Assembly (NCBI RefSeq): GCF_036127095.1
Contig: NZ_CP108006.1
Span: forward strand, 1,922,001-1,986,000
DNA length: 64,000 bases
Reading direction: 5' to 3'
DNA from: Streptomyces sp. NBC_00335
GTDB taxonomy: Bacteria; Actinomycetota; Actinomycetes; Streptomycetales; Streptomycetaceae
The translations under genes were made by a program, and so were the position numbers. Below are positions 8,366 to 17,653 of this stretch, in pieces. The first letter of the stretch is position 1, and each line of letters opens with the position of its first letter. The notes beneath the pieces are model-generated. The model was not told the origin of the DNA and did not search any database. It worked only from the letters and a program-made list of their open reading frames with translations.

Positions 8366-9193
8366 CTACCGGCCCTTCCACTGGGGCGGCCGCTTCCCGG
8401 TGAAGGCCGCGTGGAACTCCCGGTAGTCCTCGCCGTTCATCAGCAGCGCCTGGGTGTTCGCGTCGAGTTCCACCGAGGCGGCGAGCGGCATGTCCAGCTC
8501 GGCGGTCAGCAGCGCCTTGGTCTGCGCGTACGCGAGGGCCGGGCCGGCGGCGAGGTGCGCGGCGAGCTCCGCCGCGCGCACGGAGGCCTTGCCCTCCTCG
8601 GTGACCTCGCTGAGCAGCCCGATCCGCTCGGCCTCCGGGGCCCTGACCTGCTCCCCCAGCATCAGCAGCCGGGTGGCGTGGCCGAGCCCGACGACGCGGG
8701 GCAGCAGGTACGCGGCGCCCATGTCCCCGCCGGAGAGGCCGACGCGGGTGAAGAGGAAGGCGAAGCGGGCGGTGGGGTCGGCGATCCGGAAGTCGGCGGC
8801 GAGCGCGATGACGGCCCCGGCGCCGGCGGCGATCCCGTGGACGGCGGCGATGACCGGGAAGGGGCATTCGCGCAGGGCGCGGACGACCTGTCCGGTCATC
8901 CGGTTGAAGTCGAGGAGCTGCGCGGTGTCCATCGCGAGGGTGGCGCCGATGATCTCGTCGACGTCACCTCCGGAGCAGAAGCCGCGCCCTTCGCCGCCGA
9001 GCACGAGGGCGCGTACGGACCGCTCCCTGGACAGTTCGGCGAGCAGGTCGCGCAGGTCGGCGTAGGCGCCGAAGGTGAGCGCGTTGAGCTTCTCGGGGCG
9101 GTCGAGGGTGACGGTGGCGACGCCGTCCCGCCGGTCCACCCGGAGGTGTTTCCAGCGTTCGGTCGCGGGTGTGGAACCGAGGAAGGGACTCAC
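8366..9193 (-). CDS. Enoyl-CoA hydratase/isomerase (crotonase) family protein
   Basis: 275 residues with the crotonase oxyanion-hole segments FCSGGDVDEIIGATLAMDTA and VHGIAAGAGAVIALAADFRI, then RVGLSGGDMGAAYLLPRVVG where one catalytic acid is expected and an Asp is seen. It ends 4 bp before the fused flavoenzyme gene and is almost certainly in its operon. It would hydrate or rearrange a ring-derived CoA thioester; the exact substrate is not readable. Confidence 0.9.
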   Translation of the reverse strand: MSPFLGSTPATERWKHLRVDRRDGVATVTLDRPEKLNALTFGAYADLRDLLAELSRERSVRALVLGGEGRGFCSGGDVDEIIGATLAMDTAQLLDFNRMTGQVVRALRECPFPVIAAVHGIAAGAGAVIALAADFRIADPTARFAFLFTRVGLSGGDMGAAYLLPRVVGLGHATRLLMLGEQVRAPEAERIGLLSEVTEEGKASVRAAELAAHLAAGPALAYAQTKALLTAELDMPLAASVELDANTQALLMNGEDYREFHAAFTGKRPPQWKGR

Positions 9194-9416
9194 CCTCCCG
9201 AAGGTATCACCGGTCCATGACTGTCGTCAGGGAAGCGCGATAACCATGGGTCCGTGCCGGCGGCCGGACGCCACACGCACCGAACGTCCCGACCGGGTGT
9301 GCCCGACGTCCCTTGCGATCACGTCGGGGTGCCCTACGGCAGGACATTTCCACTTCGTATCGTTGAAAACAGGATTTCCCCCCGCCCCTACGACCCCACG
9401 GAACGGACGGTCCTCC

Positions 9417-9836
9417 TTGTCCGATGCCTCCGCCTGGCGGATAGCCCTGCCCCACACGACAGCGGCCGTACCGATCGCCCGCGCCCTCGTCCGTACGGCC
9501 CTCGCCGACATCGACGCACCCGCCGACAGCGACACGGCCGAACTGCTCACCGCCGAACTGGTCGCCAACGCCGTGGAACACACCCCCGGCGACGCACCGA
9601 TCGAGCTCGTCGTGGAACTGCTGGCGAACGGCTGCCAGGTCGAGGTCCACGACGGGGATCCGCAGCCCCCCGCCGACCTGACCGCCCCCAGCCCCCACGA
9701 CGCCCATCCCGACCCCTGGCAGGAGCACGGCCGCGGCCTGCTGCTGATCCGGACCCTGAGCTCGGACTGCGGCCACCGCCCCACCGCGCACGGCAAGGCC
9801 GTGTGGTTCACGCTGCCGTCCCGGCCGGCCATCTAG
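9417..9836 (+). CDS. Small histidine-kinase-like ATPase (anti-sigma-factor type)
   Basis: A 139-residue HATPase_c_2 domain, typical of the many RsbW/SpoIIAB-like proteins in Streptomyces. Visible boxes are LLTAELVANAVEHTPGD (N box), VEVHDGDPQPP (G1) and HGRGLLLIRTLSSDCGHRPT (G2), ending HGKAVWFTLP. I chose the TTG start at 9417 because the domain begins directly after it, as in relatives; an ATG at 9246 would add 57 residues of unusual composition. Partner sigma factor or target unknown. Confidence 0.75.
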   Translation: MSDASAWRIALPHTTAAVPIARALVRTALADIDAPADSDTAELLTAELVANAVEHTPGDAPIELVVELLANGCQVEVHDGDPQPPADLTAPSPHDAHPDPWQEHGRGLLLIRTLSSDCGHRPTAHGKAVWFTLPSRPAI

Positions 9837-9873
9837 CCCGCGGGCCCGCCCGCCTTCCGGACCCGGCGCATGA

Positions 9874-10884
9874 CTATGCGGCCGGCTCCCCCAGGGTCGC
9901 GACGAGCACGGCCTTGATGGTGTGCAGCCGGTTCTCGGCCTCGTCGAAGACGACGGAGTGCGCGGACTCGAAGACCTCGTCCGTCACCTCCAGCGACTCC
10001 AGCCCGTGCCGCTCGTGGATCTCCCGGCCCACCTTGGTGCCGAGATCGTGGAACGCCGGCAGGCAGTGCATGAACTTCACGTCCGGGTTCCCGGTGGCGC
10101 GCAGCACGTCCATGGTGACGGCGTACGGGCTCAGCGCCTCGATCCGCTCGTCCCAGACCTCCTTGGGCTCCCCCATGGACACCCAGATGTCGGTCACCAC
10201 GAAGTCGGCCTGCCCGACGCCCTCCGCGAGGTCCTCGGTGAGCGTGATCCGGGCGCCGCTGACGACCGCCAGCTCGCGCGCCGCGGCCACCACGGGCGCG
10301 GCCGGCCAGTAGCGCTCCGGCGCGACGATCCGTACGTCCATGCCCAGCAGCGCGCCGGTCACCAGGTAGGAGTTGCCCATGTTGAAGCGGGCGTCGCCGA
10401 GGTAGGCGAAGGCGATCCGCTCCAGCGGCTTGGTGCAGTGCTCGGTCATCGTGAGCACGTCGGCCAGCATCTGGGTGGGGTGCCAGTCGTCGGTGAGGCC
10501 GTTGAAGACGGGCACGCCGGCGTGGGCGGCGAGCTGCTCCACGGCGTCCTGCGCGTCGCCCCGGTACTGGATGCCGTCGAACATCCGGCCCAGCACCCGC
10601 GCGGTGTCCTTGACCGATTCCTTGTGGCCCATCTGGGAGCCGGAGGGGTCGAGGTACGTGGTGTGGGCGCCCTGGTCGGCGGCGGCGACCTCGAAGGCGC
10701 AGCGGGTGCGCGTGGAGGTCTTCTCGAAGATCAGGGCGATGTTCTTGCCCTGGAGACGGCGCCGCTCGGTCCCGGCCTTCTTGGCCGCCTTGAGTTCGGC
10801 GGCGAGCTCGACCAGGCCGCGGAACTCGGCGGCGGTGAAGTCGAGCTCCTTGAGGAAACTGCGGCCGACAAGATCGGTGGCCAT
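9874..10884 (-). CDS. arcB: Ornithine carbamoyltransferase
   Basis: 336 residues, normal OTCase length. Motifs are the carbamoyl-phosphate site [13 protein letters not shown] (STRTR), [12 protein letters not shown] (HPxQ), and [10 protein letters not shown] (HCLP) for ornithine. It interconverts ornithine plus carbamoyl phosphate and citrulline in the cytosol. It lies downstream of an arginine deiminase gene on the same strand, which suggests a catabolic (arginine deiminase pathway) role, so arcB is a better guess than argF; sequence alone does not separate them. No carbamate kinase gene is seen nearby. An ArgR-type box lies 54 bp upstream. Confidence 0.88.
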   Translation of the reverse strand: MATDLVGRSFLKELDFTAAEFRGLVELAAELKAAKKAGTERRRLQGKNIALIFEKTSTRTRCAFEVAAADQGAHTTYLDPSGSQMGHKESVKDTARVLGRMFDGIQYRGDAQDAVEQLAAHAGVPVFNGLTDDWHPTQMLADVLTMTEHCTKPLERIAFAYLGDARFNMGNSYLVTGALLGMDVRIVAPERYWPAAPVVAAARELAVVSGARITLTEDLAEGVGQADFVVTDIWVSMGEPKEVWDERIEALSPYAVTMDVLRATGNPDVKFMHCLPAFHDLGTKVGREIHERHGLESLEVTDEVFESAHSVVFDEAENRLHTIKAVLVATLGEPAA

Positions 10885-10937
10885 GGGGGCGCTCCAGAGT
10901 CACGGTGACAGGGGATGCTGGAAGTCTATACGACGGC

Positions 10938-10953
10938 CTGCATTGATATACAG
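10938..10953 (-). promoter_or_regulatory. ArgR-type operator (ARG box) upstream of ornithine carbamoyltransferase
   Basis: Read on the minus strand the site is CTGTATATCAATGCAG, an inverted repeat of CTGTAT and ATGCAG around 4 bp. It matches the core of the general ARG box (TGNAT-N4-ATNCA) and stands out in very GC-rich DNA. It lies 54 bp from the OTCase start, consistent with control by an arginine repressor/activator. Confidence 0.55.
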
Positions 10954-10977
10954 AGCCTTCGTGTACGGACCCGGGCC

Positions 10978-11068
10978 CCGGCGTCCCTGCCCTTCCTGCC
11001 CCGCCTCCCCTGCCCGGCTTCCCCTCCACCGCCTCCCCTGCCCTGCCCCGCCCCCGCCTCCGCCCCCT
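10978..11068 (-). repeat. Strand-asymmetric C/G tract between arginine deiminase and OTCase genes
   Basis: About 90 bp of nearly pure pyrimidine on the plus strand, built from imperfect CCTGCC/CCGCCTCC repeats. The transcript of the arcA-arcB unit would carry the complementary G-rich strand with many GGG/GGGG runs, able in principle to form RNA G-quadruplexes between the two genes. Confidence 0.6.
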
Positions 11069-11073
11069 GTCGG

Positions 11074-12312
11074 CTAGGCCACCGCGTCCCGCTCCACCGG
11101 ACAGCTCATGCAGCGCGGCCCGCCCCGCCCCCGCCCCAGCTCGCTGCCCGGGATCTCGATCACCTCGATGCCCTGCTTGCGCAGGTGGGTGTTGGTCGTG
11201 ACGTTCCGCTCGTACGCGACGACCACGCCCGGCTCCACGGCGAGCACGTTGCAGCCGTCGTCCCACTGCTCGCGCTCCGCCGCGTGCACGTCCTGGGTGG
11301 CCGTGAGCACCCGGATCGCGTCCAGCCCGAGCGCGGCGGCGATGGCCCGGTGCATGTGCTCGGGCGGGTGGTCGGTGACCTTCAGCTCGCTCGCACCGCC
11401 GCCCGGCTCGATCGTGTAGGAGCGCAGCATGCCCAGGCCCGCGTACTGGGTGAACGTGTCCGCGTCGACCATCGTCATCACCGTGTCCAGGTGCATGAAC
11501 GCCCGCCGCTTCGGCATGTCGAGCGCCACGATCGTCGTCGCCGACCCGGCGGCGAACAGCCCGCGCGCCAGCATCTCCACGGCCTGCGGGGTGGTCCGCT
11601 CGCTCATCCCGATCAGCACGGCGCCGTTGCCGATGACCAGGACGTCGCCGCCCTCGATGGTGGACGGGTAGTCGGCCTGCCCCTGCGACCAGGTGTGGAA
11701 GGGTCCGGAACCGGTGAAGAGCGGGTGGTGCTTGTAGATGGCCTCGAAGTGCACGGTCTCGCGCTGCCGGGCCGGCCAGCGCATCGCGTTGATGGACACC
11801 CCGTCGTAGATCCAGGCGGAGGTGTCCCGGGTGAAGAGGTGGTTGGGCAGCGGCCCCAGCAGGAAGCCGTCCAGCTCCAGGGCGTGGAAGCGGACCGACA
11901 CCGGCTCCGCGTGCCGCTCCAGGAACTCCCGCTTGGTCATCCCGCCGATCAGCGCCTCGGCCAGGTCGGCCGACGGCAGTCCGTCGAAGACGGCCCGCAG
12001 GTGGCCGGTGGCGAGCGGACCGTACTCCTTCTCGTCGAAGACCCGGTCCAGGACGAGATGTCTCGCCTCCGGGATGTCCAGGGACTCGACCAGCAGGTCC
12101 CCGAAGAGGTGGACCTCCACGCCCCGGTCGCGCAGGACGTCGGCGAAGCCGTCGTGCTCCTGGCGGGCCCTGCGCACCCACAGCACGTCGTCGAAGAGCA
12201 ACGCGTCCTTGTTGCTCGGTGTGAGCCGCTTCAGCTCCAGGTCGGGCCGGTGGAGGATGACGCGGCGAAGCCGCCCGGTCTCGGAATCGACATGGAATCC
12301 CATGCCGTACAC
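11074..12312 (-). CDS. arcA: Arginine deiminase
   Basis: A 412-residue guanidino-group-modifying enzyme that hydrolyses arginine to citrulline and ammonia. Family motifs are [16 protein letters not shown], the catalytic HTWSQG-type region, [20 protein letters not shown], the catalytic His in [12 protein letters not shown], and the nucleophilic Cys in [11 protein letters not shown] near the C-terminus. It is followed by ornithine carbamoyltransferase, giving the first two steps of the arginine deiminase pathway. Confidence 0.95.
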   Translation of the reverse strand: MYGMGFHVDSETGRLRRVILHRPDLELKRLTPSNKDALLFDDVLWVRRARQEHDGFADVLRDRGVEVHLFGDLLVESLDIPEARHLVLDRVFDEKEYGPLATGHLRAVFDGLPSADLAEALIGGMTKREFLERHAEPVSVRFHALELDGFLLGPLPNHLFTRDTSAWIYDGVSINAMRWPARQRETVHFEAIYKHHPLFTGSGPFHTWSQGQADYPSTIEGGDVLVIGNGAVLIGMSERTTPQAVEMLARGLFAAGSATTIVALDMPKRRAFMHLDTVMTMVDADTFTQYAGLGMLRSYTIEPGGGASELKVTDHPPEHMHRAIAAALGLDAIRVLTATQDVHAAEREQWDDGCNVLAVEPGVVVAYERNVTTNTHLRKQGIEVIEIPGSELGRGRGGPRCMSCPVERDAVA

Positions 12313-12409
12313 GTTCGCAGACCGGGCGGCTTTTTGACGTGGCGTCGGCCCAGGGCGTCTCCAGCGGGTCCGTCCCGCCGGATCCGGCGGCGGGTGCGGG
12401 CCCGCCGGT

Positions 12410-12913
12410 TCAGCGCAGGCCGAGCAGGGCCTCCGGGGTGCCGGTGAGGTCCGGGGCGATGATGCCCAGCGCGGGGGCGGTCACGTTCGGCAGCCCGTGG
12501 TTGGACGCGTCGGGCATGGTCAGCGGGGAGCCGACGAGCAGGCCCGGGGTCCGGGTGCGCACGGTGGTCGCGGGTGCGTCGAGCGAGCCCTCGCCGTCCG
12601 TCTCCGGCTTGCCCGCCAGGTTCGGCACCGGGGAGGTGAGGAGGGTGTTCCCGAGCTCGGTGCCGATCGGCACCGCCGGCAGCAGCGGGGTGGGCAGCAT
12701 GTCGCCCTTGTGGAACCGGGGCGCCTCGGGTGCTCCGACCACCGGCACCGGCACTCCGGTGGCCAGGTGCGGGACGTCCACGCCGAGCGTGGTCCGCACC
12801 GCGTCCAGGGGGACTCCCACCGGCACCGCGTCGGCCATGGCCGGGGTGGCCGCGCCTGCCGCGGCCATACAGGTCATGAGTGCCGCAATGCTTCCGCGCG
12901 CGGTCATCTTCAT
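12410..12913 (-). CDS. Secreted protein of unknown function
   Basis: 167 residues with a clear Sec signal peptide ([20 protein letters not shown] followed by AATPAMADA; cleavage probably after AMA). The mature part is rich in Pro, Val and Gly ([18 protein letters not shown]) with no recognised domain. The ATG start has an AAGGA-type Shine-Dalgarno. Similar small secreted proteins are common in Streptomyces; no function can be assigned. Confidence 0.7.
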   Translation of the reverse strand: MKMTARGSIAALMTCMAAAGAATPAMADAVPVGVPLDAVRTTLGVDVPHLATGVPVPVVGAPEAPRFHKGDMLPTPLLPAVPIGTELGNTLLTSPVPNLAGKPETDGEGSLDAPATTVRTRTPGLLVGSPLTMPDASNHGLPNVTAPALGIIAPDLTGTPEALLGLR

Positions 12914-13049
12914 AGGTGACGTTCCGTCCTTCCAGGGTCGCGGACATTCCGCTGCCCTGGATGAACGATCCCGCCGGTGGTTTTCCCGGAGTTCTCCGCG
13001 AAAGTTCCCCCATACGACCTAATGCGCGGCCGTACGGGGGCCCTTCCTT

Positions 13050-13075
13050 GACGCCGGGCGTTCCAGCTGGGCGTC
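13050..13075 (-). terminator. Short hairpin just past the pnkp stop
   Basis: A GACGCC (13050-13055) / GGCGTC (13070-13075) stem lies directly downstream of the pnkp stop at 13077. It has a 14-nt loop and no U-tract, so it is a weak candidate terminator. Confidence 0.3.
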
Positions 13076-13076
13076 G

Positions 13077-15671
13077 TCAGAGCCGCGGGTCCACCGGCTC
13101 CGACTCCAGCGCGAGCACGGCGAAGACCGCCTCGTGGACCCGCCACAGCGGCTCCCCGGCCGCCAGCCGGTCCACGGCCTCCAGACCGAGCGCGTACTCG
13201 CGCAGGGCGAGCGAGCGCTTGTGCCCGAGGTGGCGTCCGCGCAGCCGCTCCAGGTGGTCCGGACGCGTGTACTCGGGACCGTAGATGATCCGCAGGTACT
13301 CGCGTCCGCGCACCTTCACCCCCGGCTGCACGAGCCGGCCCTTGCCGTCCTTGGCGTACGCCTGGAGCGGTTTGACGACCATGCCCTCCCCGCCGGCGGC
13401 CGTCAGCTCCAGCCACCAGTCGGTGCCCGCCCGTACCGAGGCCTCGTCGGCGGTGTCCACCAGGATCCGGCCGGTGCGGCGCAGCAGTCCGGTCCCGGCG
13501 GCCTCGTCGGCGGCGACGAGCCGGTCCAGCCAGAACAGCTGCTCGTCGTGGGGTACGGCCGCCAGCGAGCGGCCGGCCGCCGCCAGCAGCTGGAACGGGG
13601 CGAACCGTACGCCGTCCAGCCCGTCGGTGCTCCAGCAGTAACGCCGGTACGCCTCGGTGAACTTCTCCGCGTCGGCGGCCCGCCCGCGCTGGCGCTCCAG
13701 GAGCTCCCCGGTGTCGACGCCCCGGGCCGAGGCCGCCTCCAGGGCCGCGATGGCCTCCGGGAACACGGCGCTGGAAGCCGCGCCCACGGCGGCGTACTGG
13801 TTGCGCAGCAGTCCGGTGGACTTCAGCGACCACGGCAGCAGTTCGCCGTCCACGAGCAGCCAGTCGGTGTCGAGCTCCTCCCACAGCCCGGCGTCGGTGA
13901 CCGCCGAGCGGAGCCGGCCGAGGACCTCCTCGGTGACCGCGGGGTCCTTGAAGAAGGGCCGTCCGGTGCGGGTGTAGACGGACCCGGTGGGGCCGTCGAC
14001 CCCGAACCGCTCGCGGGCCGCGCCGGCGTCCTTGCAGAGCAGCACGGTGGCGCGGGAGCCCATGTGCTTCTCCTCGCAGACGACCTGGGCGATGCCGTCC
14101 TTGCGGTACTGCGCGAAGGCCTCGGCGGGGTGCTCCAGGTAGCCCTCCTCCGAGGAGGTGGCGGTCGGCGCCATGGTCGGCGGGAGGTACGGGACCAGGC
14201 GCGGGTCCACGGCGAAGCGGCTCATCACCTCCAGGGCGGCGGCCGCGTTCTCCTCGCGGACGTTGACGTTGCCCAGGTGCCGGGTCTCGACGATCCGGCG
14301 GCCGTGGACGTCGGCCAGGTCGAGCGGACGTCCGTCATGGCCGCCGGGCGCCTCGGTGACGAGCGGCTTGACCGGCTCGTACCAGACCTTCTCTGCCGGT
14401 ACGTCGACCAGTTCGCGCTCGGGCCAGCGCAGGGCGGTCATCTTCCCGCCGAAGACGGCTCCGGTGTCGAGGCAGATGGTGTTGTTGATCCAGGCGGTGT
14501 TCGGGACCGGCGTGTGGCCGTAGACCACGACGGCCTTGCCCCGGTAGTCCTCGGCCCACGGGTAGCGCACGGGCAGCCCGAACTCGTCGGTCTCGCCGGT
14601 GGTCTCCCCGTACAGGGCGTGCGCGCGCACCCGGCCGGAAGTGCGGCCGTGGTACTTCTCGGGCAGCCCTGCGTGGCAGACCACGAGCCGGCCGCCGTCG
14701 AGGACGTAGTGGCTGACCAGGCCCTGGATGAAGGTGCGGACCTCCTGGACGAACTCCTCCGGCTCCCGTTCGAGCTGCTCGATCGTTTCGGCGAGGCCGT
14801 GGGTCCGCTGGACCTTGGAGCCCTTGAGGTGACGGGCGAGCTTGTTCTCGTGGTTGCCGGGCACGCACAGGGCGTTGCCGGAGCCGACCATGCCCATCAC
14901 GCGGCGCAGTACGCCCGGACTGTCCGGACCGCGGTCGACGAGGTCGCCGACGAACACCGCGGTGCGGCCCTCGGGGTGGGTGCCGTCCTGATAGCCGAGC
15001 TTGGCGAGCAGGGTCTCCAGCTCGGAGGCACAGCCGTGGATGTCGCCGATGATGTCGAAGGGGCCGGTGAGGTGGGTGAGGTCGTTGTAGCGCTTCTCCA
15101 GGACCACCTCGACCGATGCGACCTCCTCGGGCGTGCGCAGCACGTGCACCTTGCGGAAGCCCTCGCGCTCCAGGCCGCGCAGCGAGCGCCGCAGGTCGCG
15201 GCGGTGGCGCTGGATGACGGCGCGCGGCAGCTTGGCCCGCTCGGCGCGGGCCGCGTTGCGCTCGGCGCAGACCTCTTCGGGCAGGTCGAGGACGATCGCG
15301 ATGGGCAGGACGTCGTACTCGCGGGCGAGCTGGACCAGCTGCCGGCGGGACTCGGCCTGGACGCTGGTGGCGTCGACCACGGTGAGGCGGCCGGCGGCGA
15401 GGCGCTTGCCCGCGATGTAGTGCAGGACCTCGAAGGCGTCCTTGCTGGCGCTCTGGTCGTTCTCGTCGTCGGCTACCAGGCCCCGGCAGTAGTCGGAGGA
15501 GATGACCTCGGTGGGCTTGAAGTGGGTGCGGGCGAAGGTGGACTTGCCCGAGCCGGTGGCCCCGATCAGGACGACGAGGGACAGGTCGGTGACGGGAAGT
15601 ACGCGCTTGCGGCCGGTGGCCGTATCGCCTGCGGCCGTGGTGCCGGCGGTGTCGGTGCTGTCGGTGGTCAT
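13077..15671 (-). CDS. pnkp: Polynucleotide kinase-phosphatase Pnkp (RNA repair)
   Basis: An 864-residue three-domain RNA end-healing and sealing enzyme. The N-terminal 5'-kinase has the P-loop VVLIGATGSGKSTFARTHF; the middle metallophosphoesterase has IIGDIHGCASELE, FVGDLVDRGPDSP and VPGNHENKL; the C-terminal ligase-type adenylyltransferase has the nucleotide-binding lysine in CEEKHMGSRATVLL. Length fits bacterial Pnkp. It overlaps hen1 by 4 bp. Together they repair RNAs cut by ribotoxins: Hen1 methylates the 3' end before Pnkp seals, so that the repaired RNA resists recutting. Confidence 0.95.
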   Translation of the reverse strand: MTTDSTDTAGTTAAGDTATGRKRVLPVTDLSLVVLIGATGSGKSTFARTHFKPTEVISSDYCRGLVADDENDQSASKDAFEVLHYIAGKRLAAGRLTVVDATSVQAESRRQLVQLAREYDVLPIAIVLDLPEEVCAERNAARAERAKLPRAVIQRHRRDLRRSLRGLEREGFRKVHVLRTPEEVASVEVVLEKRYNDLTHLTGPFDIIGDIHGCASELETLLAKLGYQDGTHPEGRTAVFVGDLVDRGPDSPGVLRRVMGMVGSGNALCVPGNHENKLARHLKGSKVQRTHGLAETIEQLEREPEEFVQEVRTFIQGLVSHYVLDGGRLVVCHAGLPEKYHGRTSGRVRAHALYGETTGETDEFGLPVRYPWAEDYRGKAVVVYGHTPVPNTAWINNTICLDTGAVFGGKMTALRWPERELVDVPAEKVWYEPVKPLVTEAPGGHDGRPLDLADVHGRRIVETRHLGNVNVREENAAAALEVMSRFAVDPRLVPYLPPTMAPTATSSEEGYLEHPAEAFAQYRKDGIAQVVCEEKHMGSRATVLLCKDAGAARERFGVDGPTGSVYTRTGRPFFKDPAVTEEVLGRLRSAVTDAGLWEELDTDWLLVDGELLPWSLKSTGLLRNQYAAVGAASSAVFPEAIAALEAASARGVDTGELLERQRGRAADAEKFTEAYRRYCWSTDGLDGVRFAPFQLLAAAGRSLAAVPHDEQLFWLDRLVAADEAAGTGLLRRTGRILVDTADEASVRAGTDWWLELTAAGGEGMVVKPLQAYAKDGKGRLVQPGVKVRGREYLRIIYGPEYTRPDHLERLRGRHLGHKRSLALREYALGLEAVDRLAAGEPLWRVHEAVFAVLALESEPVDPRL

Positions 15672-17167
15672 GCTGCCTCGCCCTCCTTCGGGGTGTCGGT
15701 GTCGGTGCCGGTGCTGCCGGCGGTGCCGGTGTTCAGGGTGAAGACGGCCATCTGGGTCGGCGGCCCCACCTCGGGGTCGTCGTCCCCGACGGGCAGGTGG
15801 GCGACGGAGTAGCCGTGCCGGGAGGCGACGTCCCCGGCCCAGGCCCGGAACTCCGCGCGGTTCCACTCGAAGCGGTGGTCGCCGTGCCGGACGTGCCCGG
15901 CGGGCAGGGTCTCCCAGCGGACGTTGTACTCGACGTTCGGCGTGGTCACGAGGACCGTGCGGGGGCGGGCCGAGCCGAAGACCGCGTACTCCAGGGCGGG
16001 CAGCCGCTCGAGGTCCAGGTGCTCGATGACCTCGCTGAGCACGGCCGCGTCGTAGCCCACGAGCCGCTTGTCGGTGTACGCGAGCGAGCCCTGCGTCAGG
16101 CGGACGCGGGAGCTCTGCCGCTCCCCCATCCGCTCCAGCCGCAGCCGCTTCGCGGCGATGTTCAGCGCCCGGACCGACACGTCCACACCCACGATCTCGG
16201 TGTACGCCGGGTCCTTGAGCAGCGCCTGCAGCAACTGGCCCTGTCCGCAGCCCAGGTCCAGGACGCGGGCCGCGCCGGCCGCTCCCAGCGCGGCGAGGAT
16301 CGCCTCGCGACGCAGCACGGCGAGCGGTACGGGCTTCTCCTCCGTGTCGGTGGTCTCGTCGACCGCGTTGTCGATCTCCTCCACCTCGCTGCCGTCGGCC
16401 TCGGCGAGGCGGACCAGCTCCAGCCGCTCCAGGGCGTCCTGGGTCAGCCGCTTGTGGCGGGCCAGGTAGCGGGAGGTGATCAGCCCGCTCTCCGGGTGTT
16501 CGGCGAGCCAGCCGTCTCCGGCGCGCAGCAGCTTGTCCACCTCGTCGGAGGCGATCCAGTAGTGCTTGGAGTCGTCGAGGACGGGCAGCAGGACGTACAG
16601 GCCGCGCAGCGCGTCGGAAAGCCGCAGCTCGCCCTCCAGGACGAGGCGCACGTACCGGGAGTCGCCCCACTCCGGGAAGGTCTCGTCGAGCGCGACCGGG
16701 GTGGCCGTGACCGACTCCCATCCGAGCGGGGCGAACAGCCGGTGCACGAGCTCGGCGCCGCCCCGGGCGGGCAGCACCGGGATCTCGATGCGCAGCGGGC
16801 GCACCTCGTCGGGCAGCTCGGGGCGGGCCGCGCACTGCCCCTTCAGCGCGCTGCGGAACACTCCGCTCAGCGCGACGGCCAGCAGCGAGGAGGCGGCGTA
16901 GGGGCGGTCGTTGACGTACTGCGCGAGCGCGGCGTCCGGCGTGCCGCCCTGCCCCTTGCCCTGACCACGCCGCACGAGCGCGACGGGATCCACCTCCAGC
17001 AGCAGGCCCGCCGTGCAGCGCTCGTCCGTGGCTTCGGGGTAGAAGACGTGGGCGGTGCCGTGGGAGGTGGAGAACGCCTGCGTCTTGCCGGGGTGCTTGT
17101 GCAGCAGGAAGCCCAGGTCGGTGGCGGGGCGCTCGGCCGTGCCGGTCGTGGAGATCGTCAGGAACAT
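15668..17167 (-). CDS. hen1: RNA 3'-terminal ribose 2'-O-methyltransferase Hen1
   Basis: 499 residues. The N-terminal half (about 1-250) is the bacterial Hen1 domain that activates Pnkp ligase; the C-terminal half is a SAM methyltransferase with motif I RVLDLGCGQGQLLQALL and the metal-binding EVIEHLDLERLPALEYAVFG region. It is the first gene of the hen1-pnkp unit (ATGA overlap). The extreme C-terminus is a low-complexity Gly/Thr/Asp tail encoded by GGTGTCGGTG-type repeats near 15690-15735. Confidence 0.95.
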   Translation of the reverse strand: MFLTISTTGTAERPATDLGFLLHKHPGKTQAFSTSHGTAHVFYPEATDERCTAGLLLEVDPVALVRRGQGKGQGGTPDAALAQYVNDRPYAASSLLAVALSGVFRSALKGQCAARPELPDEVRPLRIEIPVLPARGGAELVHRLFAPLGWESVTATPVALDETFPEWGDSRYVRLVLEGELRLSDALRGLYVLLPVLDDSKHYWIASDEVDKLLRAGDGWLAEHPESGLITSRYLARHKRLTQDALERLELVRLAEADGSEVEEIDNAVDETTDTEEKPVPLAVLRREAILAALGAAGAARVLDLGCGQGQLLQALLKDPAYTEIVGVDVSVRALNIAAKRLRLERMGERQSSRVRLTQGSLAYTDKRLVGYDAAVLSEVIEHLDLERLPALEYAVFGSARPRTVLVTTPNVEYNVRWETLPAGHVRHGDHRFEWNRAEFRAWAGDVASRHGYSVAHLPVGDDDPEVGPPTQMAVFTLNTGTAGSTGTDTDTPKEGEAA

Positions 17168-17235
17168 GTGAGCGATTGTTGCTGGTCACCGGTGTTGCCC
17201 GCGCCCTATTTTCCGGGGGCGCCTACCGTCGAATC

Positions 17236-17481
17236 ATGAGCGGCAACGTTGTTGTGTACGAGCTCGACCAGCCGGGAACGGGGTCCGTCCGCCGGGTGCA
17301 CGCCGCCCCCCACGCTCCGGGAAGCAGTACCGGGCGCGGCCCGCGGACCATGTGCGGCAAGGACACCTTCGCCATGGAAACGGCCGACTGGAAACCGTCC
17401 GAACATCCGGACGCCTGGTGCCCGCCGGAGTACGCCGACTCGGTGTGCCCCGGCTGCGAGGCGGTGATGAGCGAGGACTAG
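17236..17481 (+). CDS. Small cysteine-containing protein, unknown function
   Basis: 81 residues beginning MSGNVVVYELDQPGTGSVRR. A MCGKDTF segment and a C-terminal WCPPEYADSVCPGCEAVM suggest a compact zinc site. It is divergent from hen1. Function unknown; the ATG and the Cys spacing support a real small gene. Confidence 0.55.
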   Translation: MSGNVVVYELDQPGTGSVRRVHAAPHAPGSSTGRGPRTMCGKDTFAMETADWKPSEHPDAWCPPEYADSVCPGCEAVMSED

Positions 17482-17505
17482 TCCGCACCACCCTCGACGT
17501 GGGGT

Positions 17506-17541
17506 CCCACATCGGGTCCGACATCGGGTCCGGCACCGGGT
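17506..17541. repeat. Three tandem 12-bp repeats
   Basis: Units CCCACATCGGGT, CCGACATCGGGT and CCGGCACCGGGT follow head to tail in the spacer after the small cysteine protein gene. No function is evident. Confidence 0.6.
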
Positions 17542-17653
17542 CCCCAGGGTGATGACGTCTCCATCATGACAGGTCAGAGGCCGTTTTCGTAGGACGGACG
17601 GCACAGCCGATCAGCCTTGTTCCAGGCCTTGTTCGGCTCCCAGAATCTCCCTC

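Noticed and set aside
9246..9416. Upstream ATG extension of the small ATPase
   Set aside because: The 57 extra residues are outside the domain and of unusual composition; the TTG at 9417 gives the normal start. It is not fully excluded.
13077..17189. Single 1,370-codon frame covering pnkp and part of hen1
   Set aside because: The upstream part is antisense-frame shadow of hen1; the conserved Pnkp start is ATG 15671, overlapping the hen1 stop.
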